Program-made: the position numbers and the translations under genes
Part shown: in pieces, positions 1 to 6,797 of the stretch
Layout of the letters: every line of letters starts with the position of its first letter
How positions within the stretch are numbered: position 1 is the first letter of the stretch
The notes under the pieces: generated by a model
What the model saw: only the letters and a program-made list of their open reading frames with translations
Database searches by the model: none
Told to the model about the DNA's origin: nothing
From: Caldithrix sp.
GTDB taxonomy: Bacteria > KSB1 > UBA2214 > DYKH01
Length of the DNA stretch: 22,542 nucleotides
Assembly (NCBI GenBank): GCA_020722685.1
Contig: DYKH01000089.1
Location: 1 to 22,542, forward strand
Reading direction: 5' to 3'

Positions 1-174
1 CAGAACAATATTGGCCAATTTAGAGGATGGTTCGGATATGGAATTTTAGACGGCCGCTCAGAACCGCGTAAGTTTGTGGCCACTAAAAACGTCTGGTCGT
101 CCATTGCGATAAAGGATCCTACAAAATCCGTGACGCTCCGTGTAGCTCGGTGGTTTTTGGAAAGTGTCCGGTAG
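1..174 (+). CDS. 3' end of an unidentified gene (partial)
   Basis: An open frame enters from the left edge and gives 57 codons before a TAG at 172-174. The peptide contains GWFGYGILDGR near its start and then KFVATKNVW. This is loosely like the C-terminal edge of glycoside hydrolases, where a 'G.yGl.D..g.p+..y.a.kn' pattern closes the barrel, but the similarity is too short to assign a family. The composition (mixed hydrophobic and charged residues, several Trp and Phe) looks like real protein. The start lies outside the window. What follows is gene-free to 359 and contains a palindromic repeat. Confidence 0.5.
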   Translation, partial: QNNIGQFRGWFGYGILDGRSEPRKFVATKNVWSSIAIKDPTKSVTLRVARWFLESVR

Positions 175-181
175 TGAGAGG

Positions 182-275
182 AGGATTAAAAACTTATATG
201 GGCATCAAAGGAGATTCTGGCATCCGCCTGATGACACGATGGCGTTGTCATGCCCGCAGATGCGGGCATCTCAAC
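182..275. repeat. Palindromic intergenic repeat, copy 1
   Basis: This stretch of about 94 bp can be aligned with 14743-14840. Both begin GATTAAAA and share GGAGATTCT and GCATCCGC near the left end, GTCATGC in the right half and a TCTC(C)AACC end. Each copy is itself an imperfect inverted repeat: both arms read inward as GAGAT-N4-GCATC-N-GC and end in ATGACA near the centre. Copy 1 also holds a perfect 9 bp hairpin, ATGCCCGCA/TGCGGGCAT, at 250-269. There is no coding capacity. It looks like a dispersed REP/MITE-like element between genes. The rest of 175-359 shows nothing else. Confidence 0.55.
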
Positions 276-359
276 CAAAAGCGAGATCTAATTGCAGGGA
301 CATCAACCGTGGGTGAATCCGTTACCAATCGCCTCTCCTGAAACAGCGGCACTGCAATT

Positions 360-1139
360 TCATTCTTGTTTTTCCCATTCGGCCAGCTTTTGCGAGATAA
401 AATCGATGACCTTTTGATGCTCTTCGGTGCCCTTATCCTTGATCAACAACGGCTCGGCAAACGCAAAGCGTACTTTTTTGGGTATGATTCTGCCAAAGTC
501 CTTAAAGCGTTTGCCGTTGCTCCAGGCGTCCGTTTTCAGGGCTACTGGCACGACCGGAACGTTGGTCCTGCGCGCAAGCTTGACTCCCAGGCTATTGAAT
601 TCTGCCGGGTCAAAACGCACCACCCGGGTGGTCTGCGGGAAAACAACGACCGAAATGCCGGCAGCCAACCGTTCGGCGCCTCCTTCTATCACCCTTTTCA
701 GGTCATCTCTCGGATTGGTACGGCTGACCACAATGGGATTACGCGAGCGCATAATGTGCCGGAAAACCGGATACTCGATCAGGCTCTCTTTGACAATGAA
801 AGTGATGTCCTTATACGGCTGAATAATGACCGGCAAAACAAAAGTTTCCAAAGTGCTCATGTGATTCGACACAAAAACAGCAGGGCCGGAAAAACCGGTA
901 AAATGGTGCATGCCGGTCACTTCAATGCTGATCCCTACGCTCTCCAAAGCGCGCACAATGCCCAAGCTGGATTTGCACCATTCGGTATTATCATAGAGTC
1001 CGCGCTTGGCTTTGCTGCTCGCCTTGATCACCACGGAGGCCATCTTTGGATAGAATCTGAGAGTAGGAAACAAAGTCGAGGGTTTTTTCTTGCCCCAGTT
1101 CGTGGCGTAAATGCCATTATCAACTTTCAGCCATTCCAA
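360..1139 (-). CDS. PlsC-like lysophospholipid acyltransferase
   Basis: This 259 aa protein belongs to the PlsC/AGPAT acyltransferase family, which transfers an acyl chain to a lysophospholipid or related acceptor at the inner membrane. Block I is NHMSTLE, with catalytic His93 and Glu98 where the usual H-x4-D has Asp. Block III is FPQTTR (167-172) in place of FPEGTR. Block IV is VPVVPVALKTDAW (194-206). The length is normal for the family. The start is a TTG at 1137-1139 with only a weak upstream purine stretch; an ATG at residue 33 is an alternative but would remove a conserved-looking N-terminus. It is transcribed away from the acyl-CoA ligase-like gene. Acceptor specificity cannot be read from the sequence: the altered motifs fit a side branch of the family rather than canonical PlsC. 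Confidence 0.85.
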   Translation of the reverse strand: MEWLKVDNGIYATNWGKKKPSTLFPTLRFYPKMASVVIKASSKAKRGLYDNTEWCKSSLGIVRALESVGISIEVTGMHHFTGFSGPAVFVSNHMSTLETFVLPVIIQPYKDITFIVKESLIEYPVFRHIMRSRNPIVVSRTNPRDDLKRVIEGGAERLAAGISVVVFPQTTRVVRFDPAEFNSLGVKLARRTNVPVVPVALKTDAWSNGKRFKDFGRIIPKKVRFAFAEPLLIKDKGTEEHQKVIDFISQKLAEWEKQE

Positions 1140-1315
1140 AGGATTGTTCCCATTCGATGTGATAAAAGTGCGCTAAGTATTTTGGCAGCTCAGGTCCATT
1201 TACTTTGCAGGTACGTGGAAAAGAAATTACCGAAACAGCGATGCGCCCGGAGTGGATTTGAGAAACTTGACCGTCCCAAGTCAACGGGGCATTAGCTGCG
1301 TGATTTGTCGCGGTA

Positions 1316-1344
1316 AAAGTAAAACATAGAGGAATAATAGTCAA
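1316..1344 (-). promoter_or_regulatory. Promoter-like site for the acyltransferase gene
   Basis: On the minus strand TTGACT (1339-1344) is followed, after exactly 17 bp, by TACTTT (1316-1321), then TA. The -35 matches sigma70 at 5 of 6 positions. The -10 is poor by E. coli standards but close to the Bacteroidota TAnnTTTG form. It sits in the gene-free divergent region and points at the acyltransferase. Confidence 0.45.
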
Positions 1345-1457
1345 TAGATTTTGCAAAAGCTCTGGAATCCTATCTCAGTGGGCCCATGTTTGTGGCATGC
1401 CGCCGAAGTCCGGCTGGTGGTTGTTTATGCGGCGACTTTTCAGCGGCCAAAAATTTC

Positions 1458-1488
1458 TTGACATTTTCCCACTTTAGGAGTATCTTTG
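1458..1488 (+). promoter_or_regulatory. Promoter-like site for the acyl ligase gene
   Basis: A perfect TTGACA (1458-1463) is followed by a 17 bp spacer and TATCTTTG (1481-1488). This satisfies a sigma70-type -35 and spacing and also the Bacteroidota -7 consensus TAnnTTTG. It lies about 100 bp upstream of the ligase start and is the best promoter candidate in the window. Confidence 0.6.
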
Positions 1489-1594
1489 CGAGCATTTTTA
1501 GGAAATTACGCGATGGCCGCCACTTTCTCGATGCGGATCCATCGCAGGCGATCAATGTAAAGCCAGCTTTCTCTCGTGAAGCGAGGACTCGCTA

Positions 1595-3163
1595 TTGCCA
1601 ACCCTGGTTTCCAACCTACATAGAACCGTCGAAAAGTCACCTGAGCAAATCGCATTGATTTTTAACGAGGTCAACATCGAGTATGGTCGCTTGTTGGAAG
1701 CCGTCAAGCGTTTGGCGCAGGGGCTCAAAGAATTGGGCGTGCGCAAAGGTGACCGTGTTGCGCTCATGTTGCCCAACGTGCCACATTTCTGTATCAGCTA
1801 CTATGCCGTCTTGGAAATTGGCGCAGTGGTCGTGCCTTTCGATCTCCTGTACAAAGAGGAAGAGATCAAACACCGCATGGAGGATTGCGAAGCGGGGGTG
1901 ATCATAGCCTGGGTGGGATTCTATTCTCGGCTTATGCCTTCGGTGCAGGGCTTGAGCAAGAAGGTAACCATCCTCTTGCTGGGCGAGCGAATTCCCCGCA
2001 ACACCCTCTCTTTAACGCAACTGATCGCCCGGTCGTCGCCTTTATCGGCGCCCGTGGAGGTGGCGGATGGAGACTTGGCGGTCATCAACTATACCTCCGG
2101 CTCGCTCGATGAATCTTTTGGCGCGGAGCTTAGCCATGCCGCTCTGGTGGCCAACGCGAGTATCTGTCGCGACATGCTGCGAATCACCTCGGAAGAAAGG
2201 CTGATCGCGGTTTTGCCGTTTTTTCATCCTTTGGGCCAAACGCTGGTGATGAACACCGGTTTTATGCTGGGTGCCACCATCATATTGGTTCCGCGATTTG
2301 TGCCGGCAGATGTCATTGACGCAGTTAGAAACCGGGGAGTAACCCTTTTGGCCGGTGTGCCGGCCATGTTTCGTAGCTTTGCAGCTTTGGATTTGAAAGA
2401 TCAGCCGGTTCCTTGTCTTAAATACTGTGTGAGTTACGGCGGCAGATTGACCGAAGAGGTGATTAGAGATTTCGAGCAAAAGTACGACGCTTTGATATTG
2501 GAAGCTTACGGCCTGACGGAAGCCGGTCCCTTGGTGACCTGTAATCGCATCAATCGGGATCGAAAAATCGGTTCTGTCGGTTTGCCGCTTTTGGGCGTAG
2601 AAGTGCAGATTCGGGACGAGGAAGGCGCACTGCTTCGTCCCAACAACAGCGGCGAGATCTGGGTCCGTAGTCCCAGCACCATGACCGGCTATCACAATCA
2701 TCCCGAGGAAACCCAAAAGAAGCTGAGAGACGGCTGGCTTTTCACTGGGGACATCGGCTATCTCGATGAGGATCACTATCTGTACGTTCAGGAGCGCAAG
2801 GACGACATTATTGTCAAAGGTGGATTTCACATTTTCCCCCATGAAGTGGAAGAAGTCATTGCCCGGCATCCGGCGGTCGCGGAGGTGGCGGTCATTGGCG
2901 TGCCGCATACCAGCCAAGGCTTCGAGGTGAAAGCGTTCGTCGTCCTCAAAGAGAACCAATCGGCCTCCGAAGCCGAGTTGATTGCCTGTTGTGAAGAAAC
3001 CTTGCCAAAGTACAAAACTCCGAACTATGTAGAAATTTGTGCAAGCTTGCCCAAAAGCGCAACCGGGCGAATTCTAAAGCAGAAGCTGCGTGCCAAGTCG
3101 ATAGAGAAAGAGAAGGCCGTATTTTCGAGCACGGAAGCGGGTGTAAAAACGACAACAGTATAG
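1595..3163 (+). CDS. Acyl-CoA ligase-like (ANL superfamily) protein with altered active site
   Basis: This 522 aa protein has the full fold of AMP-forming acyl-CoA synthetases, which activate a fatty or aryl acid with ATP and CoA. Recognisable blocks are YGLTE (305-309), FTGDIGYL (383-390), the hinge ERKDDIIVKGG (400-410) and a C-terminal domain. Two key sites deviate. The phosphate loop reads YTSGSLDESFG (166-176) where the family has YTSGTTGxPKG, so the loop lysine is Phe175. The A10 motif reads LPKSATGRILKQ (485-496), with Arg492 in place of the catalytic Lys. The start is a TTG at 1595 with GCGAGG eight bases upstream. The substrate is unknown: it may be a divergent ligase, a half-reaction enzyme or a non-catalytic paralogue. 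The divergent acyltransferase neighbour suggests a lipid role. Confidence 0.85.
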   Translation: MPTLVSNLHRTVEKSPEQIALIFNEVNIEYGRLLEAVKRLAQGLKELGVRKGDRVALMLPNVPHFCISYYAVLEIGAVVVPFDLLYKEEEIKHRMEDCEAGVIIAWVGFYSRLMPSVQGLSKKVTILLLGERIPRNTLSLTQLIARSSPLSAPVEVADGDLAVINYTSGSLDESFGAELSHAALVANASICRDMLRITSEERLIAVLPFFHPLGQTLVMNTGFMLGATIILVPRFVPADVIDAVRNRGVTLLAGVPAMFRSFAALDLKDQPVPCLKYCVSYGGRLTEEVIRDFEQKYDALILEAYGLTEAGPLVTCNRINRDRKIGSVGLPLLGVEVQIRDEEGALLRPNNSGEIWVRSPSTMTGYHNHPEETQKKLRDGWLFTGDIGYLDEDHYLYVQERKDDIIVKGGFHIFPHEVEEVIARHPAVAEVAVIGVPHTSQGFEVKAFVVLKENQSASEAELIACCEETLPKYKTPNYVEICASLPKSATGRILKQKLRAKSIEKEKAVFSSTEAGVKTTTV

Positions 3164-3218
3164 AACGGACGGTCAGTTATGTTCGGGCTAATCGAAAGTG
3201 CGGCCGGGGTGTCAACAC

Positions 3219-3256
3219 CCTGTTGGATGGCTTGAGAGCTTTTTTTCTCAAACAGG
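3219..3256 (+). other. Interrupted hairpin between ligase and EF-G paralogue
   Basis: TTGAG (3232-3236) pairs with CTCAA (3247-3251) around a T7 loop. Outer arms CCTGT (3219-3223) and ACAGG (3252-3256) extend the stem across an 8 nt bulge. A separate short stem, GGGTG/CACCC, precedes it. The T-run lies in the loop instead of after the stem, so a normal Rho-independent terminator is not supported; an RNA structure in the leader of the downstream gene is possible. Confidence 0.3.
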
Positions 3257-3326
3257 AACAAGAACCATATTAGCTATTCGAAATGTGTGCTTGCCTTAAA
3301 GTACACAAAAAAGTAGGAGGAACACA

Positions 3327-5405
3327 GTGAAAGATTATGGCCCAAGTGATATTCGAAATGTAGGCCTTGTTTCGCACCAATCCATCGGCAAAACAACCCT
3401 CGCGGAGGCGATGCTGTACTCGGCGGGAGAAACCAGCCGTTTGGGAACGATTGACGAAGGGACCACCACCTCTGATTATCGTTCGGATGAAATCGAGCGC
3501 AAGAACTCGATCAGCATGTCATTGCTGAACTTTTTTTGGAATCAACGAAAATTCAACGTTCTTGATATGCCGGGCTATCCGGACTTTATCGGCGAAGTCA
3601 AGAGCGGTTTGCGAGTGGCGGATTTTGCCGTCGTTTTGCTCAACGCCGTTGCCGGAGTCGAGGTCGGCACCGATATCGTATGGGATATACTGGATGAATA
3701 TCAAACGCCGCGCATGCTGTTCGTCAATAGAGAAGATAAGGAACACGCGAGTTTTGCGAAAGCCGTTGCCGAAGCCAAAGAGGCCTACGGCAATGCAGTC
3801 GTCACCGTGCAGTTCCCGGTTAATGAGGGTGAAGGCTTCAACGCTCTGATCGATCTGCTGCGGATGAAGCAGATTGTTTTTGCCGGCGATGCCAGCGGCA
3901 AATATCGGGTGGAAGAAATTCCGGCAAATTTGGCTGACAAGGCCCAAGAAATGCGCATGGCCTTGGTGGAAAAAATCGCCGAAAGTGACGACGCCATTTT
4001 GGAGAAATATTTTGAAGCGGGCGAATTGAACGATGCTGAATTGGTGGCGGGATTGCGCGCCGGTATTCTCTCCCGAGGAATCTTTCCGGTTCTCTGCGGC
4101 GCCGGCGCAAAAAACATGGGCACACACCTGTTGCTGGATTTTATCGGAGAATACGGCCCGTCACCGGCAGACCTTCCGGTCACTGCCAAAGCTTCCGACG
4201 GGAAAGAAGTAAAACTGCAAGTCACCGAGAAAGCGCCATTCTCGGCTTTGGTGTTCAAGACCCTCTCGGAAATGCACGTGGGGGAGCTTTCCCTGGTGCG
4301 GGTGTATTCAGGCGGCATCAAGTCCGGCGATGAAGTGTTCAACACTTCCGGCAACGTGAGCGAGAAGATCGGCCAGATATATGCGCTGAACGGAAAGAAC
4401 AGGAAAGAGATTGGTCTGGTCAAGGCCGGAGACATCGCCGCTTTGGTGAAGCTCAAGAATACCCACACCGGCAATACATTGTCCGACAAAAAGTTTCCGG
4501 TGCATCTGGCGGGGATTTCATTTCCCGAGCCAGTCGTGCAAATTGCCGTAGTGCCAAAAAGCAAGGGTGACGAGGACAAGATATCCACTGGGCTGCACAC
4601 CCTGCACGAGATCGATCCCAGCTTTGTGGTCGAGGTGCAGTCCGAGCTGAAACAGACGGTCATCTCCGGGCAAGGTGAGCTGCACCTGGCGATGATTATC
4701 AACCGGCTTAGGGAGAGATATGGGGTGGAAGTCGAGCAGAAAAAGCCCAGGATACCCTACCGCGAAACCATCACGGCCAAGGCGGATGAAAAATATCGCC
4801 ACAAAAAGCAAAGCGGCGGCGCCGGCCAGTTTGCCGAAGTCTGGATGCGCCTCGAACCCTTGCCGCGCGGCGCCGGCTTTGAGTTTGAAAGCCAGGTCGT
4901 CGGCGGCGCCATTTCTTCCGGCTTTTTGCCTTCCATTGAAAAGGGCGTGCGGCAGATCTTAGCGGAGGGTGCGGTCGCCGGTTATAAAATCGTGGACGTG
5001 AAGGCCATCGTCTACGACGGCAAAGAGCATCCCGTCGATTCCAAGGACATTGCTTTCCAGATCGCCGGGCGCGAGGTTTTCAAGATGGGCGTCCTCAATG
5101 CCAGACCGATTTTGCTGGAACCCATTTACGACGTGGAAATCAAGTGTCCCGAAGAGTACATGGGCGAAGTCATGGGCGATCTTTCCTCCCGCCGCGGCAA
5201 GATATTAGGCATGGACGTGCAGGGGAGGTTCCAGACCGTGAAGGCCAAAGTTCCGCTGGCTGAGCTGCACAATTATGCCACTACTTTGCGCTCCTTGACG
5301 CAAGGCCGGGCAACGCATACACGCAAACTGTCGCACTACGATCCGCTGCCGAAAGAGCTGGAAGCTAAGGTTATAGCTGAAGCGAAGGCGGAGAAGGAAA
5401 AGTAG
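3327..5405 (+). CDS. fusA: Elongation factor G paralogue (EF-G II/FusA2 type)
   Basis: This 692 aa translational GTPase has all five EF-G domains: GTPase (about 1-275), beta-barrel II, III, IV (with QSGGAGQFAEVW) and V (with LLEPIYDVEIKCPEE). The G motifs are non-canonical. G1 is SHQSIGKTT (16-24), the switch I ERGITI site reads ERKNSI, G3 is DMPGY (80-84) with Tyr84 in place of the GTPase-stimulating His, and G4 is NRED (134-137) for NKxD. From memory these changes, especially the Tyr in G3, are shared with EF-G-2 of Thermus, so this is probably the paralogue rather than the main translocase. The start is GTG at 3327, with a perfect AGGAGG at 3315-3320. A strong hairpin follows the stop. Confidence 0.92.
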   Translation: MKDYGPSDIRNVGLVSHQSIGKTTLAEAMLYSAGETSRLGTIDEGTTTSDYRSDEIERKNSISMSLLNFFWNQRKFNVLDMPGYPDFIGEVKSGLRVADFAVVLLNAVAGVEVGTDIVWDILDEYQTPRMLFVNREDKEHASFAKAVAEAKEAYGNAVVTVQFPVNEGEGFNALIDLLRMKQIVFAGDASGKYRVEEIPANLADKAQEMRMALVEKIAESDDAILEKYFEAGELNDAELVAGLRAGILSRGIFPVLCGAGAKNMGTHLLLDFIGEYGPSPADLPVTAKASDGKEVKLQVTEKAPFSALVFKTLSEMHVGELSLVRVYSGGIKSGDEVFNTSGNVSEKIGQIYALNGKNRKEIGLVKAGDIAALVKLKNTHTGNTLSDKKFPVHLAGISFPEPVVQIAVVPKSKGDEDKISTGLHTLHEIDPSFVVEVQSELKQTVISGQGELHLAMIINRLRERYGVEVEQKKPRIPYRETITAKADEKYRHKKQSGGAGQFAEVWMRLEPLPRGAGFEFESQVVGGAISSGFLPSIEKGVRQILAEGAVAGYKIVDVKAIVYDGKEHPVDSKDIAFQIAGREVFKMGVLNARPILLEPIYDVEIKCPEEYMGEVMGDLSSRRGKILGMDVQGRFQTVKAKVPLAELHNYATTLRSLTQGRATHTRKLSHYDPLPKELEAKVIAEAKAEKEK

Positions 5406-5415
5406 TCAAAATAGT

Positions 5416-5448
5416 CGGGCGAAAAACTGCCCGCTTGCTGTTGCAAGC
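5416..5448 (+). other. Two small stem-loops after the EF-G gene
   Basis: Directly after the stop, CGGGC (5416-5420) pairs with GCCCG (5429-5433) around 8 nt. Then CTTGC (5434-5438) pairs with GCAAG (5443-5447) around TGTT and is followed by CTTT. They precede the larger hairpin at 5460-5490, giving three stacked stems in 75 bp. Confidence 0.4.
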
Positions 5449-5459
5449 TTTCGAAAAGC

Positions 5460-5495
5460 AAAGGGCTCGGATGCCTCATCCGCGCCCTTTATTTT
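5460..5495 (+). terminator. Rho-independent terminator-like hairpin
   Basis: The stem is AAAGGGC plus CGGATG (5460-5473) against CATCCG plus GCCCTTT (5477-5490), with one T/C mismatch and a CCT loop, then ATTTT. The 13 paired bases make it the strongest terminator candidate in the window. Only 18 bp separate it from the next gene's ribosome-binding site, so it may limit rather than abolish transcription into the HIT gene. Confidence 0.75.
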
Positions 5496-5517
5496 GGCAT
5501 TGATATTTGGAGGAAGG

Positions 5518-5994
5518 ATGAAACGACTGTGGGCCCCTTGGCGCATGGAATACGTGCTGCAAAAAAAGCCGAAAGGTTGCATTCTGTGCGACAAGCCCAA
5601 GGAGTTCGGAAAAGAGCGGGAGAATCTCATCGTCCACCGCGGTGAGACTTGCTTTGTCATGATGAATTATTATCCCTACAACAACGGCCACGTGATGGTG
5701 GTGCCGTATCACCACGTTGCGGATTTGATGCTTCTGAAGGCGGACGAGCAGGCTGAGTTGATATCCTTGGTGGCGAGATGCAGCGATATCTTGAAAAAGG
5801 CCCTTCGAGCTCAAGGAATGAATATCGGCATGAACCTTGGCGCCGTAGCCGGGGCAGGAATCGACGATCATCTGCATTTTCATGTCGTTCCCCGCTGGAA
5901 TGGCGATACCAATTACATGCCGATCATCGGGCACACCAAAGTGCTGTCACAGGGGCTGTACGAATCGTGGGAGCTACTGAAAGGTTATTTCTAA
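5518..5994 (+). CDS. HIT-domain nucleotide hydrolase/transferase (Ap4A phosphorylase-like)
   Basis: This 158 aa histidine-triad protein opens with KRLWAPWRMEYV. It has a CxxC pair (Cys21, Cys24) that with a histidine usually binds zinc. The triad is DDHLHFHVVPRW, with His118, His120 and His122. The architecture matches the bacterial branch that includes mycobacterial Ap4A phosphorylase; HIT enzymes act on dinucleoside polyphosphates or nucleoside phosphoramidates in the cytoplasm. The exact substrate is not readable here. The ATG at 5518 is preferred because GGAGGAAGG lies directly before it; a longer frame from 5494 lies within the hairpin's tail. The stop (5992-5994) overlaps the stop of convergent mazG. 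Confidence 0.9.
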   Translation: MKRLWAPWRMEYVLQKKPKGCILCDKPKEFGKERENLIVHRGETCFVMMNYYPYNNGHVMVVPYHHVADLMLLKADEQAELISLVARCSDILKKALRAQGMNIGMNLGAVAGAGIDDHLHFHVVPRWNGDTNYMPIIGHTKVLSQGLYESWELLKGYF

Positions 5995-6797
5995 CTGCCC
6001 CGGGTCGAAGCGGTCTGTTCCTTTTCCAAGCGCTTGATCGAATCCCACACAGCATCCATTTCTTCCAGAGTGACGTCCATCAGCGCTTGTTGGCGTCGCC
6101 CGAATTCTTCTTCTACCCGATGAAAACGCCGGACAAACTTTTCGATGGTTCGACGCAGAGCATCCTCCGGATTGGTTTTTAGGAACCGTGAAAGATTCAC
6201 CAGGGTGAACAGCAAATCCCCCAATTCATCCTCGATTCTATCCGCCCGACCGCTCTCGACTGCTTCTCTTAATTCGTGCATTTCTTCGGCAAATTTTTCC
6301 CAAACCGGATGGACGCTTGGCCAATCGAACCCCACGGTGGCCGCCTTGTTCTGAATTCGATATGCCCGCAGCAAGGCCGGCAGTTCCTTGGGCACGCCAT
6401 CGATGGCGGAGCTTTTACCTTCCTTCTTCAGCTTGGATTGCTCCCAATGCACGATTTGTTCCGCGGCAGAATTGATCTGGGCATTGCCAAAGACGTGCGG
6501 ATGCCGGCGGATTAGTTTTTGGTTGATGGAGTCGATGACGTCGGTGATGGTGAACAGCCCCTCTTCCGCCGCCATCTGCGCGTGAAAAACCACCTGTAAA
6601 AGAAGATCACCCAACTCCTCGGGCAGCTTTTCCAGTTGTCCCTCGTCGATGGTTTCGATGACCTCATACGCTTCTTCCAACAAGTACTGACGTAGTGAAC
6701 GGTGGTTCTGCTCCCGATCCCACGGGCACCCGTGGTCGCTGCGCAAGATCGCCATAATCTCCACCAAGCGGGAAAACTTTTCATCTATTGACTTCAA
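5991..6797 (-). CDS. mazG: Nucleoside triphosphate pyrophosphohydrolase MazG
   Basis: MazG hydrolyses (d)NTPs to monophosphates and pyrophosphate, cleaning the nucleotide pool. With the start used here the protein is 268 aa, normal for two tandem MazG domains. The N-terminal signature is GCPWDREQ (23-30), then EEAYE (41-45) and EELGD (60-64), which bind Mg2+, then RRHPHVFG (97-104). The second domain repeats this as EE (171-172) and DELGD (190-194), after GFDWP. I choose the TTG at 6795-6797 because GGAG lies six bases upstream and the protein then begins just before the conserved region. The frame stays open a further 115 codons upstream to 7142; that part is described separately. It is convergent with the HIT gene, with stops overlapping. 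Confidence 0.92.
   Translation of the reverse strand: MKSIDEKFSRLVEIMAILRSDHGCPWDREQNHRSLRQYLLEEAYEVIETIDEGQLEKLPEELGDLLLQVVFHAQMAAEEGLFTITDVIDSINQKLIRRHPHVFGNAQINSAAEQIVHWEQSKLKKEGKSSAIDGVPKELPALLRAYRIQNKAATVGFDWPSVHPVWEKFAEEMHELREAVESGRADRIEDELGDLLFTLVNLSRFLKTNPEDALRRTIEKFVRRFHRVEEEFGRRQQALMDVTLEEMDAVWDSIKRLEKEQTASTRGS

Larger units (their letters stand above)
1140..1594. other. Divergent intergenic region between acyltransferase and acyl ligase
   Basis: This 455 bp gene-free stretch lies between two divergently transcribed lipid genes. It holds one promoter-like site on each strand (1316-1344 on minus, 1458-1488 on plus), leaving leaders of about 170 and 100 nt. The minus-strand leader contains a weak stem, TTGAC/GTCAA, around 1268-1284. 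A short minus-strand open frame at 1120-1356 spans the acyltransferase start but has no ribosome-binding site and overlaps the promoter, so it is not called as a gene. Confidence 0.5.

Noticed and set aside
366..1295. 309-codon open frame on the plus strand, opposite the acyltransferase
   Set aside because: It is antisense to a gene with clear family motifs, has no recognisable domain and its composition is that of a reverse-strand shadow.
1120..1356. 78-codon minus-strand frame spanning the acyltransferase start
   Set aside because: It begins upstream of the promoter-like site, lacks a ribosome-binding site and overlaps the acyltransferase in another frame.
2042..2959. 305-codon minus-strand open frame opposite the acyl ligase
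   Set aside because: It has no domain, is rich in His, Gln and Arg as expected of a shadow frame, and lies wholly inside a well-supported gene.
3219..3256. Hairpin after the acyl ligase gene as a Rho-independent terminator
   Set aside because: The T-run is in the loop and the stem is interrupted by an 8 nt bulge.
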